From: Cupriavidus campinensis
Lineage (GTDB): Bacteria > Pseudomonadota > Gammaproteobacteria > Burkholderiales > Burkholderiaceae
Assembly (NCBI RefSeq): GCF_905397395.1
Contig: NZ_CAJPVH010000012.1
Location: forward strand, 51,446-115,445
Direction of reading: 5' to 3'
DNA: 64,000 nucleotides
Every line of letters starts with the position of its first letter. Position 1 is the stretch's first letter. The translations under genes and the position numbers were made by a program. Below are positions 17,295-26,459 of the stretch, in pieces. The notes under the pieces are model-generated. The model was not told where the DNA came from and searched no databases. It saw only the letters and a list, made by a program, of their open reading frames with translations.

Positions 17295-18374
17295 TTAGTG
17301 GTGGCTGGAGGGGTGGCGCTCCGGGCGCGCGGCGGGTTGGACGATGCCATTCCAGGTGCCCAGTTGCACCCGGGTCACGGACTCCGCGGGCGCCCGCAGC
17401 TGGGTGGAATAGCCCAGCCGCACCGCGCCGTCGTTCAGCGCCGGCGGCGGCATCAGGGACGTGTGCACGTGCATTTCGATACAGGCATGCGCCGTGTGGC
17501 CGAGGTAGAAGCGCAGCAGGGTCATCACCTCCCGGTGCTGGGCGTGGCCGGGCATCAGGCCCTGCACGAGGTCCGCCGTACGGGGCGTGATGACCACGCG
17601 CACGGCATTCGCGCGGTCGAAGAAGCCGCGCCCGAGTACACAGTTCTGCCCGAGCGGCCTGCGCTCGGTCGCGTCCGACGGCAGGCGGGTCCAGACCGGA
17701 TGGAATTCGTCTACGCGCACGCCTGCGTCGGGCACGGCGTGTTGCAGCACGCCAGCGAGGCCCTCGGCCGTGCGGGTGCGCTGGCTGGCCAGCCCCAGCA
17801 TCGACAGCAGCTTCTGGGTGGGCACGGTGTCGCTGACAGCGGACCCGCCAAGGCCGAGCCCGAGCAGGCTCAGCAGGTAGCGGGACACCTCGTCGCCGCC
17901 GTCGCGCCGGAAGCCCAGCGGGTAGCGGTACTTCCGCGCCACGCGATAGAACTGCGTGACGATGCGGTGGTGGAACAGGTCGAGGAAGGCCGCCAGCGGC
18001 TCCGCGCCATCGCGCCGCTGGGCCACTTCGTCGACGAAATACGACGGCATGTGGGCATCGACGCCATACAGCCCCAGGAAATTGGTGCGCACCACGGGTG
18101 GCGCGTCGGGGTGGTCCGGGTCACGCTCCACGGCGTCGATCTCGCGGCCCGGAAAGCCGAGCCGGCCGTTCGAGCGGAAGCGCACCGGCTCATTGGCCGG
18201 CGAATCGGTGGTGCCGAGCGGCGGGTGGCCTGGCGCCGCCAGCTCGATCAACTCGCACAGGCGGAAGAAGTTCATGCGCGGGGCATCGGCCAGCAATGCC
18301 TCGCTCAGCGGGCGGGGCGCCCGGTTGTCCGGTGCGTTCAAAACGGCGCCCCCTGGCCCTTGCTGTCCGGCCAC
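17295..18374 (-). CDS. tssG: T6SS baseplate protein TssG
   Basis: A 359-residue TssG (ImpH/VasB), a baseplate wedge component that pairs with TssF and TssE around the VgrG spike. Family features are the N-terminal MNFFRLCELIE, the stretch RFRSNGRLGFPGREI, then VRTNFLGLYGVDAHMPSYFVDEV, and the Hcp/TssK-linked LGQNCVLGRGFFDR. The ATG at 18374 overlaps tssF by 37 bp. A TTG at 18341 overlapping the tssF stop as TTGA gives a 348-residue protein and is equally plausible. It is followed directly by tssJ. Confidence 0.92.
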   Translation of the reverse strand: MAGQQGPGGAVLNAPDNRAPRPLSEALLADAPRMNFFRLCELIELAAPGHPPLGTTDSPANEPVRFRSNGRLGFPGREIDAVERDPDHPDAPPVVRTNFLGLYGVDAHMPSYFVDEVAQRRDGAEPLAAFLDLFHHRIVTQFYRVARKYRYPLGFRRDGGDEVSRYLLSLLGLGLGGSAVSDTVPTQKLLSMLGLASQRTRTAEGLAGVLQHAVPDAGVRVDEFHPVWTRLPSDATERRPLGQNCVLGRGFFDRANAVRVVITPRTADLVQGLMPGHAQHREVMTLLRFYLGHTAHACIEMHVHTSLMPPPALNDGAVRLGYSTQLRAPAESVTRVQLGTWNGIVQPAARPERHPSSHH

Positions 18375-20209
18375 GCCAGCCGCTGGCCGGACGGTTGCGA
18401 GACGATCACGAGCCGCGTGTAGAGATTGAGCGTGGCGTACAGCGACAGGAAGCGGTTCAGCATCTCGCCGAACAGTTCGAGGTCGCCCGCGCCGGCAAAG
18501 CGCGTGCTGTCCAGCCAGACCTCGATCTCCACGCCGCGCAGCAGCCCGCCGCTCTCCAGCTTCTGCAGAGGGCGGTGCCGCACCTCGGTGATGGCGTCGA
18601 TGCGCTGCCGGTTGGTCTCGCCGTCCGTCCAGTCATAGAGCGCCAGCGTGCCGCGCAGTACCTCGGCATCGAGCAGCGACAGGTAGTTCGGCGCCAGATG
18701 CGAGAGCACGCGCCAGTGGAAGCGGTCGCCGGTGGGCGGATAGACGGGCAGCGTCGGCGCCGTGAGGTTGCGGATCGACGCCACGTTGGTGAAGCCGCCG
18801 CGCATCTGTGTGATGCCGGCTTCACGCAGGCCCTTGCGCGGCAGCATGCCGTGGGTGCCGGTGACGGACAGCGAGAGCGTCTCCTCGGGCAGCGCGTCCT
18901 GCGTCTCCCAGGCATGGCCGCCGAGCACCAGCCAGGTGTCCACCTGGCCCGACGGCCCGCGCCGCACGCGCGTGTGGAAGTAGCGCTCGGGCATCTCGTG
19001 GCGCAGCATGCCGCCGCGATGCCGGAACGCCGCGAACGGTGCGTACTCGAAGCGCTCGCCGCTGGCGGCCTCGAAGCCGCGCACGGTGTCCACCGAGTAC
19101 GCCTCCACATGCCGGCCATGCTGCGCCATCGCCCGCACGCGGTATTCGGTTTCGTGGTGCGTGAGGGTGACCGGGTCGGCCTCGAGTTCGAACAGGTTGA
19201 TGATGGGCGCGCAATGGAGCCGCACGTTCTCGGCGGAGAAGCGCAGGTCATCGGGGAATGGCCGGGCGAGCACGACCTCGACATCGAACTGCTCCGTCTC
19301 CGGCGCCAGCCGGGCGATGGCGGGGAGGTCGAGCCCGAACAGGTCCACGAACATGAACTTCTCGGGGAACGTGAAGTATTCGAGCATCAGCTGGTAGCCG
19401 CCGAACGCGTTGTCCGGCTTGGGCCACAGCCGTTCGTCGGCGGCGAAGCCGGCCGGCCGCAGGGACAGACCCGGCATGGGCAGGGGCGTGCCGGGACGGT
19501 CGGCAGGGTGGCCGGGCACCCGCACGTGCATCGCCACCGGCGTGGCGGTCAGCGCGGCGTACAGGGCGAGCGCCAGCGGGCGGTCGGCATGGAGAAAGAG
19601 CCGCAGGCGCGGCACCTCCAGCAGCGCGATCTTGGCCTGCGCCTGCAGCGCCAGCCGCAGGCGGATCACCGAGCGGCCATCCTCGCGCGTGTAGGTGGCC
19701 GCTTCGGTCAGGCGCAGCGGATACAGGTCGACGGACTGCGTGGTGCGGTAGATACAGTCGACGCTATCGCCGGGGTTGCCCGGGGTGCCCTGGCCGCTCT
19801 GCCCGCTCTGCCCGCGCGCCGGCTGCGCGCCGAGCGCCACCGGGTCGGAAACGACTTCCAGCCCGGCCGGCAGCACCTCGTGGCGTTGCAGCGTGCCCAT
19901 GGCCGGGGACATCTCGATGATCGAGAGCGACGGGATCATGCGCAGGTAGTGGGGCCATAGCATGCTGACGAGGCCCTCGGTCAACTCTGGCAGTTCATCG
20001 TCCAGCTTGTGACGCAGGCGCCCCATCAGGAAGGCGAAGCCTTCGAACAGCCGCTCTACGTGCGGGTCGCGCTCCCCGATGCGATCCAGGTTCAGCATGC
20101 GCGCGCGGTCTGGGTAGGCCTGGGCGAACTCGGTGCCCGCTTCGCGCAGGTAGCGCATCTCCGCTTCGTAGTAGCGCAGGATCTCGTTGTCTTGGGTCGG
20201 GTGCTTCAT
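18338..20209 (-). CDS. tssF: T6SS baseplate protein TssF
   Basis: A 623-residue TssF (ImpG/VasA), the usual length. The start ILRYYEAEMRYLREAGTEFAQAYPDRARML is diagnostic, as is DPHVERLFEGFAFLMGRL and the early LVSMLWPHYLRMIPSLSIIE. It builds the baseplate wedge with TssG. It begins 12 nt after tssA and overlaps tssG, within the left operon. The middle contains a Gly/Gln-rich insertion (PARGQSGQSGQGTPGNPGDS) at about residues 127-146, which is unusual and probably a surface loop expanded by slippage. Confidence 0.93.
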   Translation of the reverse strand: MKHPTQDNEILRYYEAEMRYLREAGTEFAQAYPDRARMLNLDRIGERDPHVERLFEGFAFLMGRLRHKLDDELPELTEGLVSMLWPHYLRMIPSLSIIEMSPAMGTLQRHEVLPAGLEVVSDPVALGAQPARGQSGQSGQGTPGNPGDSVDCIYRTTQSVDLYPLRLTEAATYTREDGRSVIRLRLALQAQAKIALLEVPRLRLFLHADRPLALALYAALTATPVAMHVRVPGHPADRPGTPLPMPGLSLRPAGFAADERLWPKPDNAFGGYQLMLEYFTFPEKFMFVDLFGLDLPAIARLAPETEQFDVEVVLARPFPDDLRFSAENVRLHCAPIINLFELEADPVTLTHHETEYRVRAMAQHGRHVEAYSVDTVRGFEAASGERFEYAPFAAFRHRGGMLRHEMPERYFHTRVRRGPSGQVDTWLVLGGHAWETQDALPEETLSLSVTGTHGMLPRKGLREAGITQMRGGFTNVASIRNLTAPTLPVYPPTGDRFHWRVLSHLAPNYLSLLDAEVLRGTLALYDWTDGETNRQRIDAITEVRHRPLQKLESGGLLRGVEIEVWLDSTRFAGAGDLELFGEMLNRFLSLYATLNLYTRLVIVSQPSGQRLAWPDSKGQGAPF

Positions 20210-20221
20210 GTCTCGGGAAGG

Positions 20222-21787
20222 CTAGGCGGTGGCGATGGCGCGCGCCGGGTCGAGGGCGATCAGATCGGCCAGCAGGGTGTCGATGCGATGGGCGATGGCG
20301 GGCTTGTCGGCGTCCTTGCGCGACAGGCGCGCCCGGAGCAGCCGCAGCAGTTGCTGCTTGGCCTCGAACGCGAGGCCCGGCTCCCACGCGGCCAGCTGGA
20401 AGCGCGCGGCGGTGGCTTCGAGCGTGGCGAGCAGGTGCAGCGCGGTATCGGCACGGTCCGCGCGGGCGGCCACGCGTGCCATCACCAGTTGGCGGATGAA
20501 GCGGTCGCGCTCGCCATCGGGCAGGGGCAGCCCTTGCAGCCACGCGAACGCCGCGTCCAGGCTCTGCTGCGCGGCGAGATCGGCCGCCTGGGCCTCGGTC
20601 TCCGCCCAGTCGGTGCTGGCGGACGAGACCGACACCGGCGCCACGGCGTCGCCCCGCTCGACATCGCGCACGGTGGCATGGCGTGCGATCCATTCGAGCG
20701 TGGTGTCGTCCGCGAACGGCGTGCCATCGGCAAAGCTCAGTTGCTCGATGCCGGGTAGCCGCTCCAGCATCAATGCGCAGTCCGTGGCCAGCAGGTCCCG
20801 TACGCGCGCGTAGTCGCCGCCGGCCTGGTCCTGCGCGGTGAAGGCGTAGTACTGGAGGTCCAGCCAGAAATGGTTGGCGCCTTCGGCAAAGGCGCGTTCG
20901 AGCCGGTCGAGCAGTTCCGGCCACTGCTTCTGCAACAGCAGGCGCTTGAGTTGGGCGCGCAGTTCGGCGCGTGGGGCCACCAGTCGCGTCTTGCCACTGG
21001 GCTCGTGCGGCGGCGCCTCGGTCAGCGTGTCCCAACGGACGCAGCGCATGAGCCGGTACGCGGCCAGATAGCCCTGCGGCTGCTCGCGCAGGAACGTGGC
21101 CATCTGGCGCGCGCGGTCGAGCAGGTCGCGCGAGGAGGAGACGTCGCCTGCGGGCAGCGCCATCGGCGTAGCAGGTGACGCGGGCTCGGCGCCAGAGTCA
21201 TGGGCGGCGGGCGATTCCACGCGGCCCTCGAAGCGCCGGAAGAGGGCGTCCAGCGCCGGCCGGGCGGCCTCCGGCCACTGCGCGGTGCGCTCGAGGATCA
21301 GCGCCAGCGCCGACAGCGTGCGCTCCAGCGGCAGCCCGGTCAGCCCGTGCACGCGGTCGAGCCGATCCGTGAACGTGGCGCTGGCGAGCCACTCGAGCGC
21401 CGCCTTGCGGCTCTCGGCCCGGGCGGGCAGCAGCTGCGTGCCAAAGCGGTCTACCAGTGCCGACAGCAGCTCGAAGCCGGACGCGATGCCCTCGGCGCCG
21501 TCCCGCCGCATGCGCGCGTAGAGATAGTAGGCAGCGATCCGCGCGTCCTTGGCAGTGCCCTGGAGCAGGCGCTCCGCCGTCTCGACGATCAGGGTGTCGT
21601 TGACATCGGACAGCTTGGCAACTTCGTCCTTGATGGCGAGGAAATCGTCGTCGTAGCCGGGATCGTCCCCGGCGGGTGCGTCGGGGCGGATGGGCTTCAG
21701 CCACGGCTCCCATCGCGCGATGGCCGTCCGGGCCAGATCCGACGGCGCGCGCGTGCCGAACAGTGCGTTGAGCAACTGGTTAAACAT
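20222..21787 (-). CDS. tssA: T6SS cap/assembly protein TssA (ImpA/VasJ type)
   Basis: A 521-residue TssA. The ImpA_N domain is at about residues 30-110 (LKPIRPDAPAGDDPGYDDDF, then LAIKDEVAKLSD, TLIVETAERLL) and a VasJ-like helical region follows to the C-terminus. TssA coordinates sheath-tube assembly, priming the baseplate and in some clades capping the growing end. The start at 21787 has GGGGA just upstream and overlaps the tssM stop by 8 bp, so translation is probably coupled. The longer upstream open frame is the shadow of tssM. The C-terminus (LSRKDADKPAIAHRIDTLLADLIALDP) matches the long TssA class. Confidence 0.9.
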   Translation of the reverse strand: MFNQLLNALFGTRAPSDLARTAIARWEPWLKPIRPDAPAGDDPGYDDDFLAIKDEVAKLSDVNDTLIVETAERLLQGTAKDARIAAYYLYARMRRDGAEGIASGFELLSALVDRFGTQLLPARAESRKAALEWLASATFTDRLDRVHGLTGLPLERTLSALALILERTAQWPEAARPALDALFRRFEGRVESPAAHDSGAEPASPATPMALPAGDVSSSRDLLDRARQMATFLREQPQGYLAAYRLMRCVRWDTLTEAPPHEPSGKTRLVAPRAELRAQLKRLLLQKQWPELLDRLERAFAEGANHFWLDLQYYAFTAQDQAGGDYARVRDLLATDCALMLERLPGIEQLSFADGTPFADDTTLEWIARHATVRDVERGDAVAPVSVSSASTDWAETEAQAADLAAQQSLDAAFAWLQGLPLPDGERDRFIRQLVMARVAARADRADTALHLLATLEATAARFQLAAWEPGLAFEAKQQLLRLLRARLSRKDADKPAIAHRIDTLLADLIALDPARAIATA

Positions 21788-24700
21788 CGTTCCCCTTGGT
21801 GGTGGATGGTTGGGGCTTGTCGAGGAAGATCCGGGACGGCAGCACGAAGTCGCGCAGCGAGAGCAGTTCGAGCGGCCCATGGCCGAGTTCGGTGCGCAGC
21901 TGGTAGCGGATGGGGTAGGTGACATCCCTGGCTGGCGGCTGCATCGCAGCGCGCGGGGTCAGGCTGTCGGGGTCCGGCGCGGGGTCGGGCGCGGGGGCCA
22001 CGACGGGGCTATCCGGTTGCCCCTGCCACGTGAGCTGGAACGTGGCGCTGTCGATCGGCTCGATGCTGGCCCGCTCGAGCATCCTGACGAGTCCCCATCG
22101 GCCGGTGAACTCGTAATGCTTGTTGGTGGCGGCCGTCTCGGTCTGCCACTGGAGGCGCGTGCCGGGGCTCTCGAGGTTGCTCGCCGGCCACGTCATGGCC
22201 TGCCAGTGTTCGCGCTGGTTGTAGTAGTGGAGGGTCTGGCCGTCCAGGGTCAGCAGCGTATCGGTCAGGCCCGGCGTCGGCACGGGCTTCATCTCGAACT
22301 GGTAGCGGGGTTCGCCCTGCGTGAGCAGCCGCGTGCCGATGCGCTGCAGCCGGTTGATCGCCGCAAGGAAGGCCGGATCGAACGCCAGCGCGTGGCCGCC
22401 CGACGCCGCGGGCTGCCACGCATCGCCCTGCAGTTCGAGCACGCCGGCCAGCTGAGCGGTGAGAAAGCCGTGGATCAGCCCGCCCTGCGGGCGCAGGAAG
22501 CGGGCGAGTTCCGGCAGCGAGGCGTCGTTGGCGGTATCCGCAAACGGGTAGCGGCCGGCGAAGGCGTGGCCCCATGCCATGGCGATGCTGTCTCGCCAGG
22601 CGGCGTTCAGGCTGGCCTGCGCCGGCTGGAGCACGGTCTGGGTCGCCTGGGCGATGGGACGCACGAACAGCGCCTCCCCCATCCCGGCCCACTCGGCGCC
22701 GAGGCTTGCGGCAATCAGTTGCGCGTACGCCTGGGTATCGGCCAACTCCGAGCCCTTGCCCTGGAACAGCGCCTGCGCCATCTGGCGGGCCTGGGCGTCG
22801 GCGTCCGGGCTGTGGCTGACCTGCTGGAGCCGCAACCGCAGGGCCGTCGCGCGATCGAGGAAGCGCTGCAGGCTCATGTCGCCGCCGGCACCTTCACCAA
22901 CGGCCATCAGCCGCTGGATTGGCCCGAAGGTCGGGCCCAGCGGGCCGGCGGTGTCGGGCTTGACGGCCTGGGGGCCGGTGGCCTTCTTGCCGAGCATGTC
23001 CTGCGCTTTGGCGACCAGCGTGTCGGATAGCGAGTCCCTGTGCGCGCCAGCGCCGCCCTGGTAATCCAGCGACTTCATCAGCGCGATGACTGGCGACTGG
23101 CGTGCATCGGCCATCAGCTTCAACTGGTCGATGGCGCCCGGCAGCGTGGGGGCGGGCTCCCACTGGAGGCTGTTCATGAAGCGCTGCCACTGCTCGGCGT
23201 AGTCGGCGAAATACCGGGCGGTGAGGCTGGCCTGTAGGTTCTTCGGGCTGGCCGACTGCGGGGCATTGCCGTCTGATAGCACCCAATCGCTAGCGACTTC
23301 CGTGCGCTTGGCGGCCTGCGCAATGGCCTCGGCCACGTGGCCGTCGTAGGCCTGCCGGGTGTAGGCGCCGGGCACCAGCGCATTGGCACGGATCAGCCCC
23401 CGTGCGTCGGTACCGGGAGTCAGCGACACCAGCGTCTGATCAGGATACTTGTTGCCGATGCCATCGATCACCTGGCGGTAGATCGTGTCCTGCGCGTTGC
23501 GCTGGCCGATTACCGCGAGCACCGTGCGCCGCGCGCCGGCCACCAGCTCGGGCCGCGCCTCGATGCGCCAGTCGGGATGGGCCTTGACGCGGGCGGCATG
23601 GAACGTTAGCAGCCGATCCGCCAGATCGTCCCGCTCGCCCGGCGTGATGCGGGCTTCCGTCTGCCAGTGCCGGACCAGCTGCGGCGCCAGGAAGTCTGGC
23701 TCGGCGCGCTCCGGGTTGGCCAGCATCAGATAGGTCTTGAGCGTCTGATGGCCGCCCAGCGCCCACTGGCTGCCCTGCGCGTCGAGCCCATCCACCGGCA
23801 TCTGCGCGAGATCGACGAGCACATCTTCGAGATCCTGCTGGATCGGGCCGACCAGAAGCTCGCGGCTGGCCGCCGCATAGGGCTTCCACAGCGCTGCGAG
23901 CAGGGCGTCATCGCGGTTCAGCCCGAAGCGGGTGGAGAGCGACGCGCGATGGCCGGCGCGGGGTTCGTAACGCGCGATCTGGTGTTGGAGGCTGACGAGC
24001 GAGCGAAGTTGCCCGGCGGCACTTAGTTCCGCGGCGCTGGCATCGACAGCCCGCTGTGCAGTGTGGATATTGCGGGCGTTCTGATAGCCGGACAGCAACA
24101 TCCCGGCCGTCCACAGGCCGATGGCGCCGAGGGCGATGGTGGAAAAGACGGTGACGGGATGGAAGCCGACCCGCCGGCCGGGATGACGGCGGGCGGAATC
24201 GGCGATGTGTTGCCAGAGGGGGAGGTTGGTGGTGGTGCCGGGCTGCGGATACGGAGAAAAGACGATCCCCGCAAGAGGAATAGCTCCGCTGCGGGAATTC
24301 ATCAGCCCTGTTACCCACTCGACGAGTCCGTTGATGCGCTTGTCCAGTTGCTGGGACAGCGTTGCCATGTAGCGGTCGGTGTGGTCGGCGATCAGTTGCG
24401 CAGTGCCGCGACGGGCGAGGGTTTGGTGTAGGTCCGAAAGCACAGCTTCGATGACGGCGGTGTTGGGGTTGGCGCCCAGGTCGAAGCCGACGACTGGGAT
24501 CGGCGCATTGCTGATGGGCGCCTGTGTTACCTCGAGCGCAAAGACGGGCGCGGACCAGCGGAGATATTCGGCGACACGCGAAAGACCGGTTCGGCTCATG
24601 GCTCGCGCTTCCTTCTTTTGGTCGGCGTCTCTGATGATGACGACTGCATCGATGGGACGGCGACGGCGTAGCTTCCGAAGCTGCTTGAGCCATGCTGCGT

Positions 24701-25172
24701 CAGGTTCAGCACCGTTACCGCTTTGATTCCATAGGAGGACGGCAGAGTCGGATTGATGCCACCCGTGCTCGGCTAGTTCAGGAAACAGCCGGACGACCGT
24801 CGACACATCGCCGAATACCAGAAGCCATGGCTTGCGATAGCGCCAGTCAAGCCGCTCTTCTCGAAGCGTTCTTGCCACCGTATGAAGCCCGCTCACGTTC
24901 GTGATGCCTTCATTGGAGGAGGGTGGCGTTTCAGATATCCTGAGTCGAGCGCGCAACTCCTCCACCTTGAGCAAGACCCACTCGTAGTAGCTGGCGAGGA
25001 CCAGTGATACGACGCATGCAGTCCCCAAGGCGATAAGTGTCATATGGATGTGCGCGGGCGACAAACCAAGCGTTGCACCTTCGAACCAAATCGCCGCGCC
25101 CGCAGCACCGAAGAGGGAAAGTATCGCGAGTCGAAGGTAAAGCGTCACACCTGACGACTTGGATGAGTTCAT
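21780..25172 (-). CDS. tssM: T6SS inner-membrane protein TssM (IcmF) lacking Walker A
   Basis: A 1130-residue TssM. Two membrane spans lie at about residues 11-30 and 44-68, and a third near 360-385 precedes the large periplasmic domain. The C-terminus has the IcmF C domain (YPIRYQLRTELGHGPLELLSLRDFVLPSRIF). Where canonical TssM reads GxPGSGKT after a PWYLVIG strand, this one reads KPWLLVFGDVSTVVRLFPEL: the P-loop is gone, so the cytoplasmic domain is unlikely to bind ATP. TssM without ATPase is known in some systems. The ATG at 25172 overlaps the upstream 411-aa gene by ATGA. The first third of the gene is less G+C-rich than the rest, suggesting recombination. Confidence 0.92.
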   Translation of the reverse strand: MNSSKSSGVTLYLRLAILSLFGAAGAAIWFEGATLGLSPAHIHMTLIALGTACVVSLVLASYYEWVLLKVEELRARLRISETPPSSNEGITNVSGLHTVARTLREERLDWRYRKPWLLVFGDVSTVVRLFPELAEHGWHQSDSAVLLWNQSGNGAEPDAAWLKQLRKLRRRRPIDAVVIIRDADQKKEARAMSRTGLSRVAEYLRWSAPVFALEVTQAPISNAPIPVVGFDLGANPNTAVIEAVLSDLHQTLARRGTAQLIADHTDRYMATLSQQLDKRINGLVEWVTGLMNSRSGAIPLAGIVFSPYPQPGTTTNLPLWQHIADSARRHPGRRVGFHPVTVFSTIALGAIGLWTAGMLLSGYQNARNIHTAQRAVDASAAELSAAGQLRSLVSLQHQIARYEPRAGHRASLSTRFGLNRDDALLAALWKPYAAASRELLVGPIQQDLEDVLVDLAQMPVDGLDAQGSQWALGGHQTLKTYLMLANPERAEPDFLAPQLVRHWQTEARITPGERDDLADRLLTFHAARVKAHPDWRIEARPELVAGARRTVLAVIGQRNAQDTIYRQVIDGIGNKYPDQTLVSLTPGTDARGLIRANALVPGAYTRQAYDGHVAEAIAQAAKRTEVASDWVLSDGNAPQSASPKNLQASLTARYFADYAEQWQRFMNSLQWEPAPTLPGAIDQLKLMADARQSPVIALMKSLDYQGGAGAHRDSLSDTLVAKAQDMLGKKATGPQAVKPDTAGPLGPTFGPIQRLMAVGEGAGGDMSLQRFLDRATALRLRLQQVSHSPDADAQARQMAQALFQGKGSELADTQAYAQLIAASLGAEWAGMGEALFVRPIAQATQTVLQPAQASLNAAWRDSIAMAWGHAFAGRYPFADTANDASLPELARFLRPQGGLIHGFLTAQLAGVLELQGDAWQPAASGGHALAFDPAFLAAINRLQRIGTRLLTQGEPRYQFEMKPVPTPGLTDTLLTLDGQTLHYYNQREHWQAMTWPASNLESPGTRLQWQTETAATNKHYEFTGRWGLVRMLERASIEPIDSATFQLTWQGQPDSPVVAPAPDPAPDPDSLTPRAAMQPPARDVTYPIRYQLRTELGHGPLELLSLRDFVLPSRIFLDKPQPSTTKGNDV

Positions 25173-26404
25173 GATTGCGTGCGGCACACAAGTGCGATGA
25201 TTTGGTCGCCTTCCTGGGCGACAACTAGTTGGGGAGAGGCCGTCTGCGCGGCCTGCTCGGCGGCCAGCGCGACACCCAGCCATGGCGCCGCGTGGCCGCA
25301 GTCGCCGATGGTCCTACGCAGATCGATCCAGATCGCGCTGTCGCTTGCGACGCCTGTCGATCGGAGTTGTGCAATGGCTCCGTCCGTCAAGGCGTCACTC
25401 CAAACGACACTAATGTCGGTGCCTTTGCTCCGGCCCCAGCGGGTTGCCAACGCGGAGATTTCACTTGCGGATGTCGCATTGCCCGTGGCAGGGCGGTGCA
25501 GGTGCAGTGCTGTTGGTATCGACGTATGATCGCAAGGTGGACCGACTAACAGAGCCACGCCAGCTTCCGCGGAACCTTCGGGGAGTTCTTCACTGATTGC
25601 TCGGCGCAGTTGGATTGCGACGAGAAGCTGGATTTCGTTTTGCCAAAGGCCGTCGGCCCAAGCGTCGACGTTGAACAACGAGAGAGCATCGGTGTCTTTC
25701 GACATGACCACGGAAAGACCGGGGAACCAGCCCCGAAGTTTTTCTCCTATATCCGCACAGACTTCTTCGCTCGCCAGCGAAGACGCGACAACGGATCGAA
25801 CTCGCACACATGTACCGGAAGGCAACCGCCCGAGATCGCCGCGCAATCGAGCGACGAGATCGTCTATCAGCCGTTCAGTAATGACCTCGTGCCTGAAATG
25901 CTCTGAGAGTTCATTCCCCGGATAGAAAGGCTTCTCCGGAATGGCGATCCAGCGCGACGTCGTTGCGGACTTGGGAAATGCCGCGCTGGCACGCGCCACC
26001 ATTTGGACCTGGCCTCCGACGACTGCCTGTGCGTTATTCTCCGCATCGTCAGTAGAAAAGCGCAATGCATGCCCGAGGAGTGCCAGCGGCATACTCGCCT
26101 GTGCATGACATGCCAGTTCATGCCGTTCACTGACTTCATTTTTTGCTGAGGCAACGCTGCGGAGGGTATGTGCGCCTGCCAGCGTCGTACTCCAAATGAA
26201 TACCCACGCAAGTAGCGGATAGCCCACGATTCGAACCCAAAACCAAGGGGTATTCGTCGGCTGCGATGCGGGCCACGTATAGAGTGCAAGCGCCGCCCCA
26301 CCGCCGACAATGGCAACGAAAAGTACCGCCCATTTGGTGACCGACCATTGTGGAAACTCGGGCACCACGGTCTTTGACGGAATGCGTCGGAAATCAACGG
26401 GCAT
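25169..26404 (-). CDS. T6SS-cluster membrane protein of unknown function
   Basis: A 411-residue protein with two membrane spans, about residues 25-44 (WAVLFVAIVGGGAALALYTW) and 58-80 (WFWVRIVGYPLLAWVFIWSTT), then a soluble domain of about 330 residues. No catalytic motif is seen. GGAAG lies 6 nt before the ATG at 26404. Its stop overlaps the tssM start (ATGA), and the pairing with a TssM that has lost its P-loop suggests a stabilising or regulatory partner of the TssJLM complex. I do not recognise a named family. The soluble part may adopt an alpha/beta fold (FPGLSVVMSKDTDALSLF; EAGVALLVGPPCDHTS). Lower in G+C than the core tss genes. Confidence 0.8.
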   Translation of the reverse strand: MPVDFRRIPSKTVVPEFPQWSVTKWAVLFVAIVGGGAALALYTWPASQPTNTPWFWVRIVGYPLLAWVFIWSTTLAGAHTLRSVASAKNEVSERHELACHAQASMPLALLGHALRFSTDDAENNAQAVVGGQVQMVARASAAFPKSATTSRWIAIPEKPFYPGNELSEHFRHEVITERLIDDLVARLRGDLGRLPSGTCVRVRSVVASSLASEEVCADIGEKLRGWFPGLSVVMSKDTDALSLFNVDAWADGLWQNEIQLLVAIQLRRAISEELPEGSAEAGVALLVGPPCDHTSIPTALHLHRPATGNATSASEISALATRWGRSKGTDISVVWSDALTDGAIAQLRSTGVASDSAIWIDLRRTIGDCGHAAPWLGVALAAEQAAQTASPQLVVAQEGDQIIALVCRTQS

Positions 26405-26459
26405 GAATTTCTTCCGACGCAATGAACTTCACCATGCTCATAACACGCTCCGTCATGCC

